From: Hymenobacter actinosclerus
Lineage (GTDB): Bacteria; Bacteroidota; Bacteroidia; Cytophagales; Hymenobacteraceae
Reading direction: 5' to 3'
NCBI RefSeq assembly: GCF_900111515.1
Contig: NZ_FOHS01000001.1
Span: 1,123,419-1,187,418 of the forward strand
Length of the DNA: 64,000 nucleotides
This document shows, in pieces, positions 35,197 to 43,260 of the stretch. Both the position numbers and the translations under genes were made by a program. The notes beneath the pieces were generated by a model, which saw only the letters and a program-made list of their open reading frames with translations, was not told the DNA's origin and did no database searches. The stretch's first letter is position 1; the number at the start of each line of letters is the position of its first letter.

Positions 35197-36411
35197 GTGA
35201 ACGTTTCGCAGTACATATCTCACAAGATTGACGGGGCCGACGCCGGGTCGTTTACCTCGTCGGTGACAAAGATAGCCATCATCAGCATTGCCATGGGATT
35301 GGCCGTGATGGTGGTCTCGTTTGCTATTCTGGAGGGTTTCCGCAACGAAATCCAGAACAAAATCTTCTCCTTCGGCTCGCACCTGCAAATCAGCAAGTAC
35401 GACACCAACAACTCGCTCGAAGCCGAGCCCATCGGCCAGCCCCGGCTGCTGCGCGAGCTGCGCGACAACCCCCAGGTAGCCACCATCCAGCCGTTTGCCC
35501 GCAAAACGGCCATCATCAAAACCAAGGATGAGGTGCTGGGCGTGGTAATTAAGGGCATCGACGAGAAAACCAGCCCTTCCTCGATGCGCCAGAACCTGGC
35601 CGCCGGCAAGTTCATCACCTTCTCCGACTCGGCCGCCAGCAACGACGTGCTGCTCTCGCGCAAGGTGGCCGATAAGCTGCGGCTCAAGGTCGGCGACAAG
35701 GCCCTGTTCTACTTCATCCAGAACCCGCCCCGGGTGCGGCAGTTCGTGGTCAGCGGCATCTACCAGACCGGCCTCGACGAATTCGACGAGGCTTTCGTTA
35801 TCGGCGACATCCGCCAGATCCGCGACCTGAACGCCTGGCCCGATACGCTGGTAGGCGGGCTGGAAGTGACGCTCAAAAACTTCAACCGCCTCGACCCGGT
35901 AGCCGACAACCTCTACGAAAACCTGCGCTACGACCTCAAGCTCGACAAGATTACCGAGCAGTACGTGCAGCTGTTCGAGTGGCTGAAGCTGCTTAACCGC
36001 AACGTGGTTATCTTCCTGGTGCTAATTATTTTCGTGGCGACGTTCAACATGGTAGCCACCATTTTTATCATGATTCTGGAGCGCACCAACATGATTGGCG
36101 TGCTCAAGGCCATCGGGGCCACCGACAACCAGATCCGGAGCATGTTCTTCTTCCGGGGGCTGAGCCTGACGGTGCGCGGTATTTTCTGGGGCAACCTGAT
36201 CGGGCTGGGTTTCTGCGCGGTGCAGTACTTTTTCCATCCCATCCCGCTCGACCCCGAGAACTACTACATGGACCGCGTGCCCATTCACTGGGACTGGTCC
36301 ATCATCCTGCTGCTCAACGTTGCCACGTTCCTCACGTCGCTGCTGGCCGTCCTTATCCCCACCTACCTGATTGCCCGCATCAAGCCCGTAGCCGCCATCA
36401 AGTTCGATTAG
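35197..36411 (+). CDS. FtsX/LolE-type ABC transporter permease
   Basis: This 404-residue inner-membrane protein belongs to the LolC/LolE-MacB permease fold. One transmembrane helix near the N-terminus (IAIISIAMGLAVMVVSFAIL) is followed by a periplasmic domain of about 200 residues. Three more helices follow, including RNVVIFLVLIIFVATFNMVA. The ERTNMIGVLKAIGATD motif is typical of the family and couples to the ATPase. The start is GTG at 35197. No ATPase gene is adjacent. Lipoprotein release is the likely role, by family. Confidence 0.88.
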   Translation: MNVSQYISHKIDGADAGSFTSSVTKIAIISIAMGLAVMVVSFAILEGFRNEIQNKIFSFGSHLQISKYDTNNSLEAEPIGQPRLLRELRDNPQVATIQPFARKTAIIKTKDEVLGVVIKGIDEKTSPSSMRQNLAAGKFITFSDSAASNDVLLSRKVADKLRLKVGDKALFYFIQNPPRVRQFVVSGIYQTGLDEFDEAFVIGDIRQIRDLNAWPDTLVGGLEVTLKNFNRLDPVADNLYENLRYDLKLDKITEQYVQLFEWLKLLNRNVVIFLVLIIFVATFNMVATIFIMILERTNMIGVLKAIGATDNQIRSMFFFRGLSLTVRGIFWGNLIGLGFCAVQYFFHPIPLDPENYYMDRVPIHWDWSIILLLNVATFLTSLLAVLIPTYLIARIKPVAAIKFD

Positions 36412-36427
36412 CGGGCTCCAAGTAGTT

Positions 36428-36529
36428 TTCCCGCAGAGGCGCGCTGAGGAAAACCGCGGAGGTCCGCAGAGTCGTTCTCGAACAGCTCTGCGGACCTCCG
36501 CGATTTACCTCTGCGCGCCTCTGCGGGAA
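36428..36529. repeat. Long palindrome (about 44-bp arms) between convergent genes
   Basis: The left arm from 36428 (TTCCCGCAGAGGCGCGC) is mirrored by the right arm ending at 36529, with about 85-90% complementarity by eye. A related half-copy lies at 61089-61130. It fills the gap between the convergent permease and M23 peptidase genes. Confidence 0.75.
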
Positions 36530-36533
36530 CCCG

Positions 36534-37223
36534 CTACAACCACTTACTCTGTAAGATTAAGTTCGGGTCGGGGCAGAGGGCGGCCCAGGTTTCGCGCTCC
36601 GATACCAGCCCGACGCCCGGAAAGTCGCCCGTGCGGCCCTGCAAATCGGCTAGTACCTGGAAATGCAGGTGCGGCGGCCAGTCGCCGTTTTCGGGCGCGG
36701 GGCCCACTTCGGCGAAGGTGTCGCCCTTATCGATTACCAGGCCGGGGCGGAGCAGGGCGGTTTCGCGGCGCGTGAGGTGGCCGTAGAGCGTGTAGAAAAC
36801 CGTTCCTTCCAGCTCGTGCTCCAGAATGACGGTGGGACCGTAGTTGCCGTGGCCTTCGTTGTCGGCGAGGCTGTGCACGGTGGCCGGCAGCGGGGCCAGT
36901 ACCGGTGTGCCGGCGCGCAGCCACACATCAACGCCCAGATGCAGCGAGCGGGCGGGAGCCGCGGGGTCGGCGTCGAACAAGCCGGGGCTGCGGCGGTAGA
37001 TAACCCGGTCTTCGAGGTAGCCGCCCACGCCAATCAGCGCGTTTTTATCGGCCAGCAGCCGGGCTACCAGCTGGTCGAAAGTGGCCGTGTCGTGCAGGTT
37101 GGCCGCCGTGAGCAGCGGGTTGGCAGCCGTGAAATCGAGGCGGGCCACATCGGGCGAGCTGAGGTCGACGGGCAGCACGGGGCCAAAATCGGCCTGGTGG
37201 CGGAGCAGGAGGTCGGAGAGCAT
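36534..37223 (-). CDS. M23-family metallopeptidase (LytM-like)
   Basis: This 229-residue protein has the M23 zinc-binding motifs HLGVDVW (HxxxD) and HLHFQ (HxH) with a GHLT turn between them. These are the features of peptidoglycan endopeptidases. No signal peptide is obvious with the start at ATG 37223 (MLSDLLLRHQADF), so either export is non-classical or it acts in the cytoplasm. The N-terminal LDFTAANPLL region resembles the M23 domain found fused to aminotransferase-like proteins in some bacteria. The substrate is therefore uncertain. Confidence 0.85.
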   Translation of the reverse strand: MLSDLLLRHQADFGPVLPVDLSSPDVARLDFTAANPLLTAANLHDTATFDQLVARLLADKNALIGVGGYLEDRVIYRRSPGLFDADPAAPARSLHLGVDVWLRAGTPVLAPLPATVHSLADNEGHGNYGPTVILEHELEGTVFYTLYGHLTRRETALLRPGLVIDKGDTFAEVGPAPENGDWPPHLHFQVLADLQGRTGDFPGVGLVSERETWAALCPDPNLILQSKWL

Positions 37224-37251
37224 TGGGATTCTGGTGGGTGGAAAGGACGGT

Positions 37252-37360
37252 GTCATGCGGAGCGCAGTCGAAGCATCTCTACTGCAATGCTAACCAAACG
37301 TCAGGATTACTACTGCGGTAGAGATGCGTCGGCTGCGCTCCGTTGCGCTCCGCGTGGCAC
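37252..37360. repeat. TCATGCGGAGCGC palindrome between divergent genes
   Basis: The left arm (GTCATGCGGAGCGCAGTCGA...CATCTCTACTGC) is mirrored by the right arm (GCGGTAGAGATGCG...TGCGCTCCG). It belongs to the same design as the copies at 38592, 46911, 53008 and 59953. Confidence 0.68.
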
Positions 37361-37454
37361 GTTCTACTTCCCCGGGATTACGTTCTACGCGGGAAACAAA
37401 TATCGAATTACGAACTTTGTGTTCATACCCACCCCGTAAGTTGTCATTGCCCTT

Positions 37455-38564
37455 ATGAGTAGCCCCTACCTGACGCTGAATGTTGTTGAGCTGACCCAGG
37501 AAACCCCCGACGCTGTTACCATCCACTTCGAGCGGGCCGACCGCCAGCCCGTGGCCTGCCAGCCCGGCCAGTTCCTGACCCTGATTCTGCCCTGCGGGCC
37601 GGGCGGCAAAAAGGAGCGCCGGGCCTATTCGCTCAGCAGTACCCCCGGCGAGGCCCCGCGCCTGGCCGTTACGGTGAAGCGCGTAACCGGCGGACTGGTG
37701 AGCAACTACCTGCTCGATACGGTGCAGGTGGGCCAGCAGCTGGAAGTAATGGCCCCGCTGGGCAACTTCACGCTGCCCACCCAGCCTCAGGCGGCCCGCT
37801 CCATCGTGCTGGTGGGCGCCGGCTCGGGCATCACCCCGCTCATGAGCATGCTCAAGGCCATTCTGCGCGAAGAACCCAAAAGCCACGTGCTGCTCGTGTA
37901 CGGCAACCGCAATGAGGATTCGGTGATTTTTGCCTCCCAGCTACGGCAGCTGGAGCAGCAGTACGCCGGCCGCTTCCAGATTGAGCACGTGTTCACGCAG
38001 CCGCTACGGCCCTCGGCCGAGCACAAGCACACCGGCCGCCTCAACCGCACCACGCTGCTGCGCATTCTGGAGCAGCGCCACCAGTTTCCGGCGGCCCAGG
38101 CCGAGTATTTCCTCTGCGGCCCCGATGGCATGATGGTGGAGGCGCAGTCGGCCCTGGAGCTGCTGGGCGTGCCGGCTGCCCGCGTGCGCCGCGAGAGTTT
38201 CGTGGCCGCCGCCGAGTCGGCCGAGGCCGCGGCCGCTCAGCCCAACGGCCACGGCGACGTATCGGCTGCGGCTGATGACGACCAGAGCGGCAGCCGCAAC
38301 GTCACCATTCACTACGAGGGCGCCGAGTACCAGTTCGAGGTCAGCCCCGAGCAGACGATTCTGGAAGCCGCCCTCGACCAGGACATCGACCTGCCCTACA
38401 GCTGCCAGGCAGGCCTGTGTACCGCCTGCCGCGGCAAGTGCCTGTCGGGCAAAGTCCACCTCGACGAGCGCGAGGGCCTCTCAGACTCCGAAATGAACCA
38501 GGGTTACGTGCTTACCTGCGTCGGCCACCCGCTCACGAGCGACGTGGTGATTGAGATTGGGTAA
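37455..38564 (+). CDS. Ferredoxin-NADP reductase-type oxidoreductase with 2Fe-2S domain
   Basis: This 369-residue electron-transfer protein has three parts. The FAD-binding barrel (RRAYSLSSTPGEAPRLAVTVKR cut at about 60-80) comes first. An NAD(P)-binding domain with VGAGSGITPLMSML follows, and a plant-type 2Fe-2S ferredoxin domain ends the protein. The cluster cysteines lie in YSCQAGLCTACRG and LTCVGHP. This layout matches PaaE/HmpX-type reductases. No oxygenase genes are nearby, so the partner is not identified. Confidence 0.9.
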   Translation: MSSPYLTLNVVELTQETPDAVTIHFERADRQPVACQPGQFLTLILPCGPGGKKERRAYSLSSTPGEAPRLAVTVKRVTGGLVSNYLLDTVQVGQQLEVMAPLGNFTLPTQPQAARSIVLVGAGSGITPLMSMLKAILREEPKSHVLLVYGNRNEDSVIFASQLRQLEQQYAGRFQIEHVFTQPLRPSAEHKHTGRLNRTTLLRILEQRHQFPAAQAEYFLCGPDGMMVEAQSALELLGVPAARVRRESFVAAAESAEAAAAQPNGHGDVSAAADDDQSGSRNVTIHYEGAEYQFEVSPEQTILEAALDQDIDLPYSCQAGLCTACRGKCLSGKVHLDEREGLSDSEMNQGYVLTCVGHPLTSDVVIEIG

Positions 38565-38591
38565 GTCTTTGTGAAGAAGCTGGAATCGTTT

Positions 38592-38687
38592 GTTATTCTG
38601 AGCGCAGCGAAGATTCTCGCGTGCTCATGTTGCGGCATGTTTGTTCAACGACTTCAGCCAGTATGCTTCTCTGCGCTCAGAATGACC
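38592..38687. repeat. TTATTCTGAGCGCAGCGAAG palindrome
   Basis: The left arm (GTTATTCTGAGCGCAGCGAA) is mirrored by the right arm (CTGCGCTCAGAATGAC). The central part has diverged. It lies between two plus-strand genes. Confidence 0.68.
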
Positions 38688-38728
38688 AATAACTCCAGCT
38701 TCCTTATACCATCTTCTAGCTGCCAATA

Positions 38729-40468
38729 ATGTCCTTTTCCACTCCCGCCGCCGACCTCGCTACCGATACCCAACGCCCGGCCCGCCAGTATTTGCCCGAG
38801 TCGTTTACCGTAACCGACTGGGCCGCCATCGAGCCTTATTTCGTGGGATTGCGCGACCGGCTGCTGTGCTCGGCGGCGGAGCTGGAGCGCTGGCTGCTGA
38901 ACCGCTCGGAGCTGGAAGCGGCCCTGAGCGAGGACCTGGCCTGGCGCTACATCCGCATGACCTGCGACACCCAGGACCCGGCCCGCACCGAGGCCTTCCA
39001 GTTCTTCGTGAACGAGGTGGAACCCCACGTGGCACCCTTCGACCACGCGCTCAACGAGAAGATGCTGGCTTCGGAATTTCTCTCTCAGCTCGATGAAAAC
39101 CGCTACCGGGTGTTTATCCGCTCGGTGCGGCAGGCGCTGGAAATCTACCGGCCCGAGAACGTGCCGCTTAAAACCGAAATCAGCACCCAGCAGCAGCAGT
39201 ACGCCGCCCTGGCCGGAGCCATGACCGTAACGCTCGACGGCGAGGAGCTGACGCTGCCCCGCGCCGCCGACCGCCTCAAAAGTCCCGACCGGCAGGTGCG
39301 CGAAACCGCGTGGCGGGCCATTCAGGAGCGCCGCCTCCAGGACGCCAAGCCGCTCGACGAGCTGTTTACCCGCCTGATTGGCCTGCGCCACCAGGTAGCT
39401 TTGAACGCCGGTTTCGCTAACTTCCGCGACTACATGTTTGCCGCGCTGGGCCGCTTCGACTACACGCCCCAGGATACGCTGGATTTCCACCGCGCCATCC
39501 GCGAAACCGTGGTGCCGCTCATCGACAACCTCGACCTGGAGCGCCGCCAGGACCTGGCGCTGGCCGAGCTGCGCCCCTGGGACCTCGACGTGGACGTGTC
39601 GGGCCAGGCGCCGCTGCGGCCGTTTGAAACGGGGGAGGAGCTGCTGGCCAAAACCACCACCGTTTTCGACCGCCTCGACCCGTTTTTGGGCCAGTGCCTG
39701 CGCACCATGGGCCAGATGGGCAACCTCGACCTGGAAAGCCGCAAGGGCAAGGCCCCCGGCGGCTACAACTACCCGCTCGACGAAACGGGCGTGCCCTTTA
39801 TCTTCATGAACGCCACCAGCAGCCTGCGCGACGTGGTGACCATGCTGCACGAGGGCGGCCACGCCGTGCACAGCTTCCTCACGCGCCGCCTGCCGCTGAG
39901 CGCCGACAAGCACCCGCCCTCCGAAGTAGCCGAGCTGGCCTCCATGAGCATGGAGCTGCTCAGCCTCGACCACTGGGACGTGTTTTTCCAGGACCCCGAG
40001 GAGCTGCGGCGGGCAAAGCGCACCCACCTCGAAAGCGTGCTCGAAACCTTCCCGTGGGTAGCTACCATCGACAAGTTTCAGCACTGGGTGTACGAGCACC
40101 CCACGCACACCGAGGCCGAGCGCCACGCCCGCTGGGTCGGGCTGTTCGACGAGTTCAACCAGCGCACCGTGAGCTGGCAGGGCCTGGAGCACATCAAGCC
40201 CTACCTGTGGCAGAAGCAGCTGCACCTCTACGAAGTGCCCTTCTACTACATCGAGTACGCCATGGCCCAGCTCGGCGCCATTGCCGTGTGGCGCAACTAC
40301 CGCCAGAACCCCCAGCAGGCCCTGGCCGGCTACCAGCGGGCCCTGGCCCTGGGCTACACGGCCCCGATTGGCGAAATCTACGCCGCGGCTGGCATTCGCT
40401 TCGATTTCAGCACCGGGTACCTGCGCACCCTGGCCGACTTCGTGCAGGACGAAATGGCCAAAATCTAA
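38729..40468 (+). CDS. M3-family oligoendopeptidase (PepF-like)
   Basis: This 579-residue cytoplasmic zinc peptidase cleaves short peptides. The zinc motif HEGGH is at residues 374-378 in TMLHEGGHAVHSF, and the downstream Glu ligand lies in ELASMSMELLSLD. No signal peptide is present. M3 members act as thimet-like or PepF peptidases. The strongly conserved C-terminal YYIEYAMAQLGA segment supports the PepF group. Confidence 0.93.
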   Translation: MSFSTPAADLATDTQRPARQYLPESFTVTDWAAIEPYFVGLRDRLLCSAAELERWLLNRSELEAALSEDLAWRYIRMTCDTQDPARTEAFQFFVNEVEPHVAPFDHALNEKMLASEFLSQLDENRYRVFIRSVRQALEIYRPENVPLKTEISTQQQQYAALAGAMTVTLDGEELTLPRAADRLKSPDRQVRETAWRAIQERRLQDAKPLDELFTRLIGLRHQVALNAGFANFRDYMFAALGRFDYTPQDTLDFHRAIRETVVPLIDNLDLERRQDLALAELRPWDLDVDVSGQAPLRPFETGEELLAKTTTVFDRLDPFLGQCLRTMGQMGNLDLESRKGKAPGGYNYPLDETGVPFIFMNATSSLRDVVTMLHEGGHAVHSFLTRRLPLSADKHPPSEVAELASMSMELLSLDHWDVFFQDPEELRRAKRTHLESVLETFPWVATIDKFQHWVYEHPTHTEAERHARWVGLFDEFNQRTVSWQGLEHIKPYLWQKQLHLYEVPFYYIEYAMAQLGAIAVWRNYRQNPQQALAGYQRALALGYTAPIGEIYAAAGIRFDFSTGYLRTLADFVQDEMAKI

Positions 40469-40574
40469 CGGCGGTACTTTCAAAAGATAGCGTAACGGTT
40501 GTAAATAATTCGATTGAAAGTCAGGGTATTGGCCGATAAGCGGGGCGCGTGGTCGGGGAAATTGCCCGGTTCGC

Positions 40575-40605
40575 TTGCACCGCCCGAATAACCCTGCTAC
40601 TTTTG
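40575..40605 (+). promoter_or_regulatory. Promoter of tRNA-Lys (TTG-N20-TACTTTTG)
   Basis: TTG at 40575-40577 and TACTTTTG at 40598-40605 give both Bacteroidota promoter elements with a 20-bp spacer. Transcription would start near 40612, about 35 nt before the mature tRNA. Confidence 0.72.
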
Positions 40606-40646
40606 CACTCCCTTCTGAAAAGGCTTTGGCCCTTGCGAAGTGGACT

Positions 40647-40722
40647 GATTCTGTAGCTCAGCTGGTAGAGCAATACACTTTTAATGTATGGGTCCTGGGT
40701 TCGAATCCCAGCGGGATCACCA
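40647..40722 (+). tRNA. tRNA-Lys (anticodon TTT)
   Basis: This 76-nt gene folds into a full cloverleaf. The 7-bp acceptor stem (GATTCTG with CGGGATC) includes G-T pairs. The D stem is GCTC/GAGC, the anticodon stem ATACA/TGTAT with loop CTTTTAA, and the T stem CTGGG/CCCAG with TTCGAAT. The discriminator is A and the CCA end is encoded. A terminator follows directly. Confidence 0.97.
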
Positions 40723-40756
40723 AAACCCTTCCTACGCTTCGTAGGGAGGGTTTTTT
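40723..40756 (+). terminator. Intrinsic terminator of tRNA-Lys
   Basis: A 14-bp stem with a short loop is followed by six T residues, directly after the tRNA CCA end. Confidence 0.9.
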
Positions 40757-40798
40757 CGTTTCCGGGGTGGTAGGCGGCCGGTCGCGTATCTTGCGGCC

Positions 40799-41476
40799 AT
40801 GAAAATTCTGCTGGTTGAAGACGAGCCCAAGGTTGCCGCGTTTCTGCATCAGGGCCTGAGCGAGCAACACCACCACGTGGATCTGGCCGCCGACGGCCTG
40901 CTGGGTTTGCGCCTGGCCCGCCAGGGCGGCTACGACCTGCTCATCCTCGACACGCTGCTGCCGGGCCTGAGTGGGTTGGAAGTCTGCCGGCAGGTGCGGG
41001 CCCAGAACACTGGCGTGCCCATCCTCATGCTCACGGCCCTGGGTGAAACCGACGATAAAATCCGGGGCCTCGACGCCGGCGCCGACGATTATCTGGTGAA
41101 GCCCTTCGCGTTTCAGGAGCTGCTGGCCCGCATCCGGGCTCTCACGCGCCGCCGCCACGATGCGCCCCCGGCCGGCAGCGTCCTGCAACTGGCCGACCTC
41201 ACGCTCGATCCGGCCAGCAAAATGGTGCACCGCGCCGGCCAGCCCATCCAGCTCACGGCCCGCGAATTTGCCCTGCTCGAATACCTGCTGCGCAACCAGA
41301 ACCGGGTGGTGTCCAGGGTCGATATTCTGGAGCAGGTCTGGGACACGAGCTTCGACACCGGCTCCAACGTCATCGACGTGTACATCAACTTCCTGCGCAA
41401 AAAACTCGACAAGGACTTCACCCCCAAGCTCATCCACACCCTCGTCGGCATGGGCTACGTGATGAAGGAAGAGTAA
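40799..41476 (+). CDS. OmpR-family response regulator
   Basis: This 225-residue two-component regulator has a receiver domain with the acidic pair VEDE near residue 7, phospho-acceptor Asp51 in LLILDTLLPG and Lys near 102 in DYLVKPF. An OmpR/PhoB winged-helix DNA-binding domain follows (TAREFALLEYLLRNQNRVVSR). Its cognate kinase is the next gene. The DNA targets are unknown. Confidence 0.95.
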   Translation: MKILLVEDEPKVAAFLHQGLSEQHHHVDLAADGLLGLRLARQGGYDLLILDTLLPGLSGLEVCRQVRAQNTGVPILMLTALGETDDKIRGLDAGADDYLVKPFAFQELLARIRALTRRRHDAPPAGSVLQLADLTLDPASKMVHRAGQPIQLTAREFALLEYLLRNQNRVVSRVDILEQVWDTSFDTGSNVIDVYINFLRKKLDKDFTPKLIHTLVGMGYVMKEE

Positions 41477-41567
41477 GTGAGTTGTTAGTTGTCGGTTGTT
41501 AGTTGTTCATCCGTTCGCCGCCAACCACCAAGCCAACTAACAACTGACAACTAACAACTAACAACCA
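41477..41567. repeat. Inverted AACTAAC-type heptamer repeat inside a two-component operon
   Basis: TTGTTAG-type words after the regulator are mirrored by AACTAAC and AACTGAC words up to the kinase ATG. The right arm has about four units of 7 bp. The whole 91-bp gap can fold into one stem. Confidence 0.78.
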
Positions 41568-42974
41568 ATGACGATTCGCGCGCGGCTTACGGTGCAGTTT
41601 GCGGCCATTCTGGTAGTGACGCTGCTGCTGTTCGCGGCCGTGATTTACTTCTTCACCTACCAGTCGCGGCGCGAGGCGTTTACCGAGAGCCTGTTTGCGC
41701 GGGCGCGGGTGGTGGCGCACGTGTACCTCGATGGCACCCGCCGCGGCGACGAGCGGAGCCGGGCCTCGTACCGGCGCTACCTGCGGCAGTTCTACCGCAC
41801 GCTGCCGGCCGAGGAAGTACACGTGTTTGATGCCCGCAACCAGGTGGTGTTCCGCGAGGGCCGCGAGGGACGGGCCGTGCCGGCTGCGCTGCTGGGCCAG
41901 GTGCGCCGAACCGGCCGCGAGGTGCGCTTCGTGAGCCGCTTCCGCCAGACGGTGGGCCTGCTCTACCAGGAACCCGGCCGGGGCGACTTCGTGGTGGTAG
42001 CCTCGTCGGTGGATGATGACAGCCGCGAGAAGCTGGACAACCTGCTGACGGTGCTCCTGTTCGGGCTGCTGGGCTCGTTTGTGGTGGTAGGCATCGGGGG
42101 GCTGATTTTCGCCGGCCAGGCCCTCAAGCCCATGAAGCGCATCATCCGCGAAGTCGACAGCATTACGGCTTCCGACCTGCACCAGCGCCTGAGCCCGGGC
42201 CAGGGCCGCGACGAAGTGTCGCTGCTGGCCCAGCGCTTCAACAGCCTGCTCGACCGGCTCGAAACGGCTTTTGTGGGCCAGCGCACTTTCGTGCGCGATG
42301 CCTCGCACGAACTGCGTACGCCGCTGGCCGCCATTATCGGGCAGCTCGAAGTGGCCCTGTTGCAGCAGGAGCGCACGCCCGCCGAGTACCGGCAGGTGCT
42401 GCGCGGCACGCTCGACGCGGCCCGGCTGCTCAAGGACCTCACCAACGGCCTGCTCCAGATTGCCCGCGCCTCCGACGACCCCAGCCAGGTGCCGCGCACC
42501 CGCCTGCGCCTCGACGAGCTGCTGCTCCAGGCCCACGAAGAGCTGCACCGCCGCCACCCCACCCGCCGCATCGACCTGGACTTCCGTGAAGCGCCCGGCC
42601 TCCCGGCCGTTGCCGCGCCGTTTGCCGTGCTCGGCAACGAGGCGCTGGTGCTGGTGGCCTTCCTCAACATCCTCGAAAACGCCTGCAAGTTCACGGCCGC
42701 CAACCCCGCCGCGCCCATTGTCGCTACGCTCACCGCTACCCGCGGCCAGGTGCAGCTGGCCGTCGTCGACCAGGGGCCGGGCATCAGCGAGGCCGACCGG
42801 CAGCAGGTGTTCGTGCCCTTTTTCCGGGCCGAAGCCGTGCGAACCGTGCCCGGCCACGGCATCGGCCTGCCGCTCACGGCCAAAATAATGGAGCTGCACG
42901 GGGGGCGCGTGGAGGTGGCCAGCACCCTGGGCCAGGGCACCCAGGTGCTGCTCGATTTCCCCGCCGCCAGCTGA
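41568..42974 (+). CDS. Sensor histidine kinase
   Basis: This 468-residue membrane kinase has a transmembrane helix near the N-terminus (FAAILVVTLLLFAAVIYFF) and a periplasmic sensor of about 125 residues. A second helix (VLLFGLLGSFVVVGIGGLIF), a HAMP linker and HisKA with His247 in DASHELRTPLAA come next. HATPase_c follows with N-box ILENACKF and G-boxes DQGPGIS and GHGIGLPL. The partner is the preceding regulator. The sensor domain is not recognised, so the signal is unknown. Confidence 0.95.
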   Translation: MTIRARLTVQFAAILVVTLLLFAAVIYFFTYQSRREAFTESLFARARVVAHVYLDGTRRGDERSRASYRRYLRQFYRTLPAEEVHVFDARNQVVFREGREGRAVPAALLGQVRRTGREVRFVSRFRQTVGLLYQEPGRGDFVVVASSVDDDSREKLDNLLTVLLFGLLGSFVVVGIGGLIFAGQALKPMKRIIREVDSITASDLHQRLSPGQGRDEVSLLAQRFNSLLDRLETAFVGQRTFVRDASHELRTPLAAIIGQLEVALLQQERTPAEYRQVLRGTLDAARLLKDLTNGLLQIARASDDPSQVPRTRLRLDELLLQAHEELHRRHPTRRIDLDFREAPGLPAVAAPFAVLGNEALVLVAFLNILENACKFTAANPAAPIVATLTATRGQVQLAVVDQGPGISEADRQQVFVPFFRAEAVRTVPGHGIGLPLTAKIMELHGGRVEVASTLGQGTQVLLDFPAAS

Positions 42975-43175
42975 AGCCGCCGCCGACGGTAGCACCGGGC
43001 CGCAAAACCCACTGGCCCACGCCTCCGCAACCGTTGGGTACGGGCCGGATGAGCCGGGCAACGCGGGCCGGGCTATAAAAATAATAGCGGTGGCTACCCA
43101 GTTTAATGAGCTGCACAATAAGCCTTTAGCTAGCTTTAATTGGGTTTTAACTTGCTTTTAACCAGAGGTTAACGG

Positions 43176-43206
43176 GCCCGCCGTACTGTTGTATGGTTCG
43201 GCGGGC
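43176..43206 (+). repeat. Hairpin in the SulP upstream region
   Basis: GCCCGCCG (43176-43183) and CGGCGGGC (43199-43206) can pair around a 15-nt loop, 55 bp before the chosen SulP start. The rest of the 42975-43260 gap shows no gene. Confidence 0.45.
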
Positions 43207-43260
43207 AGCTCCTGGTTTGGGAGTGCGATGCCGGCTTTCTCTGGCTTGCTTCCCGCTTAT

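Noticed and set aside
38654..40483. Long minus-strand ORF opposite the M3 peptidase gene
   Set aside because: It is a GC-driven shadow of a gene with a clear zinc motif; no family match.
40575..40802. Protein-coding ORF over the tRNA
   Set aside because: It overlaps tRNA-Lys, its promoter and terminator; there is no family pattern.
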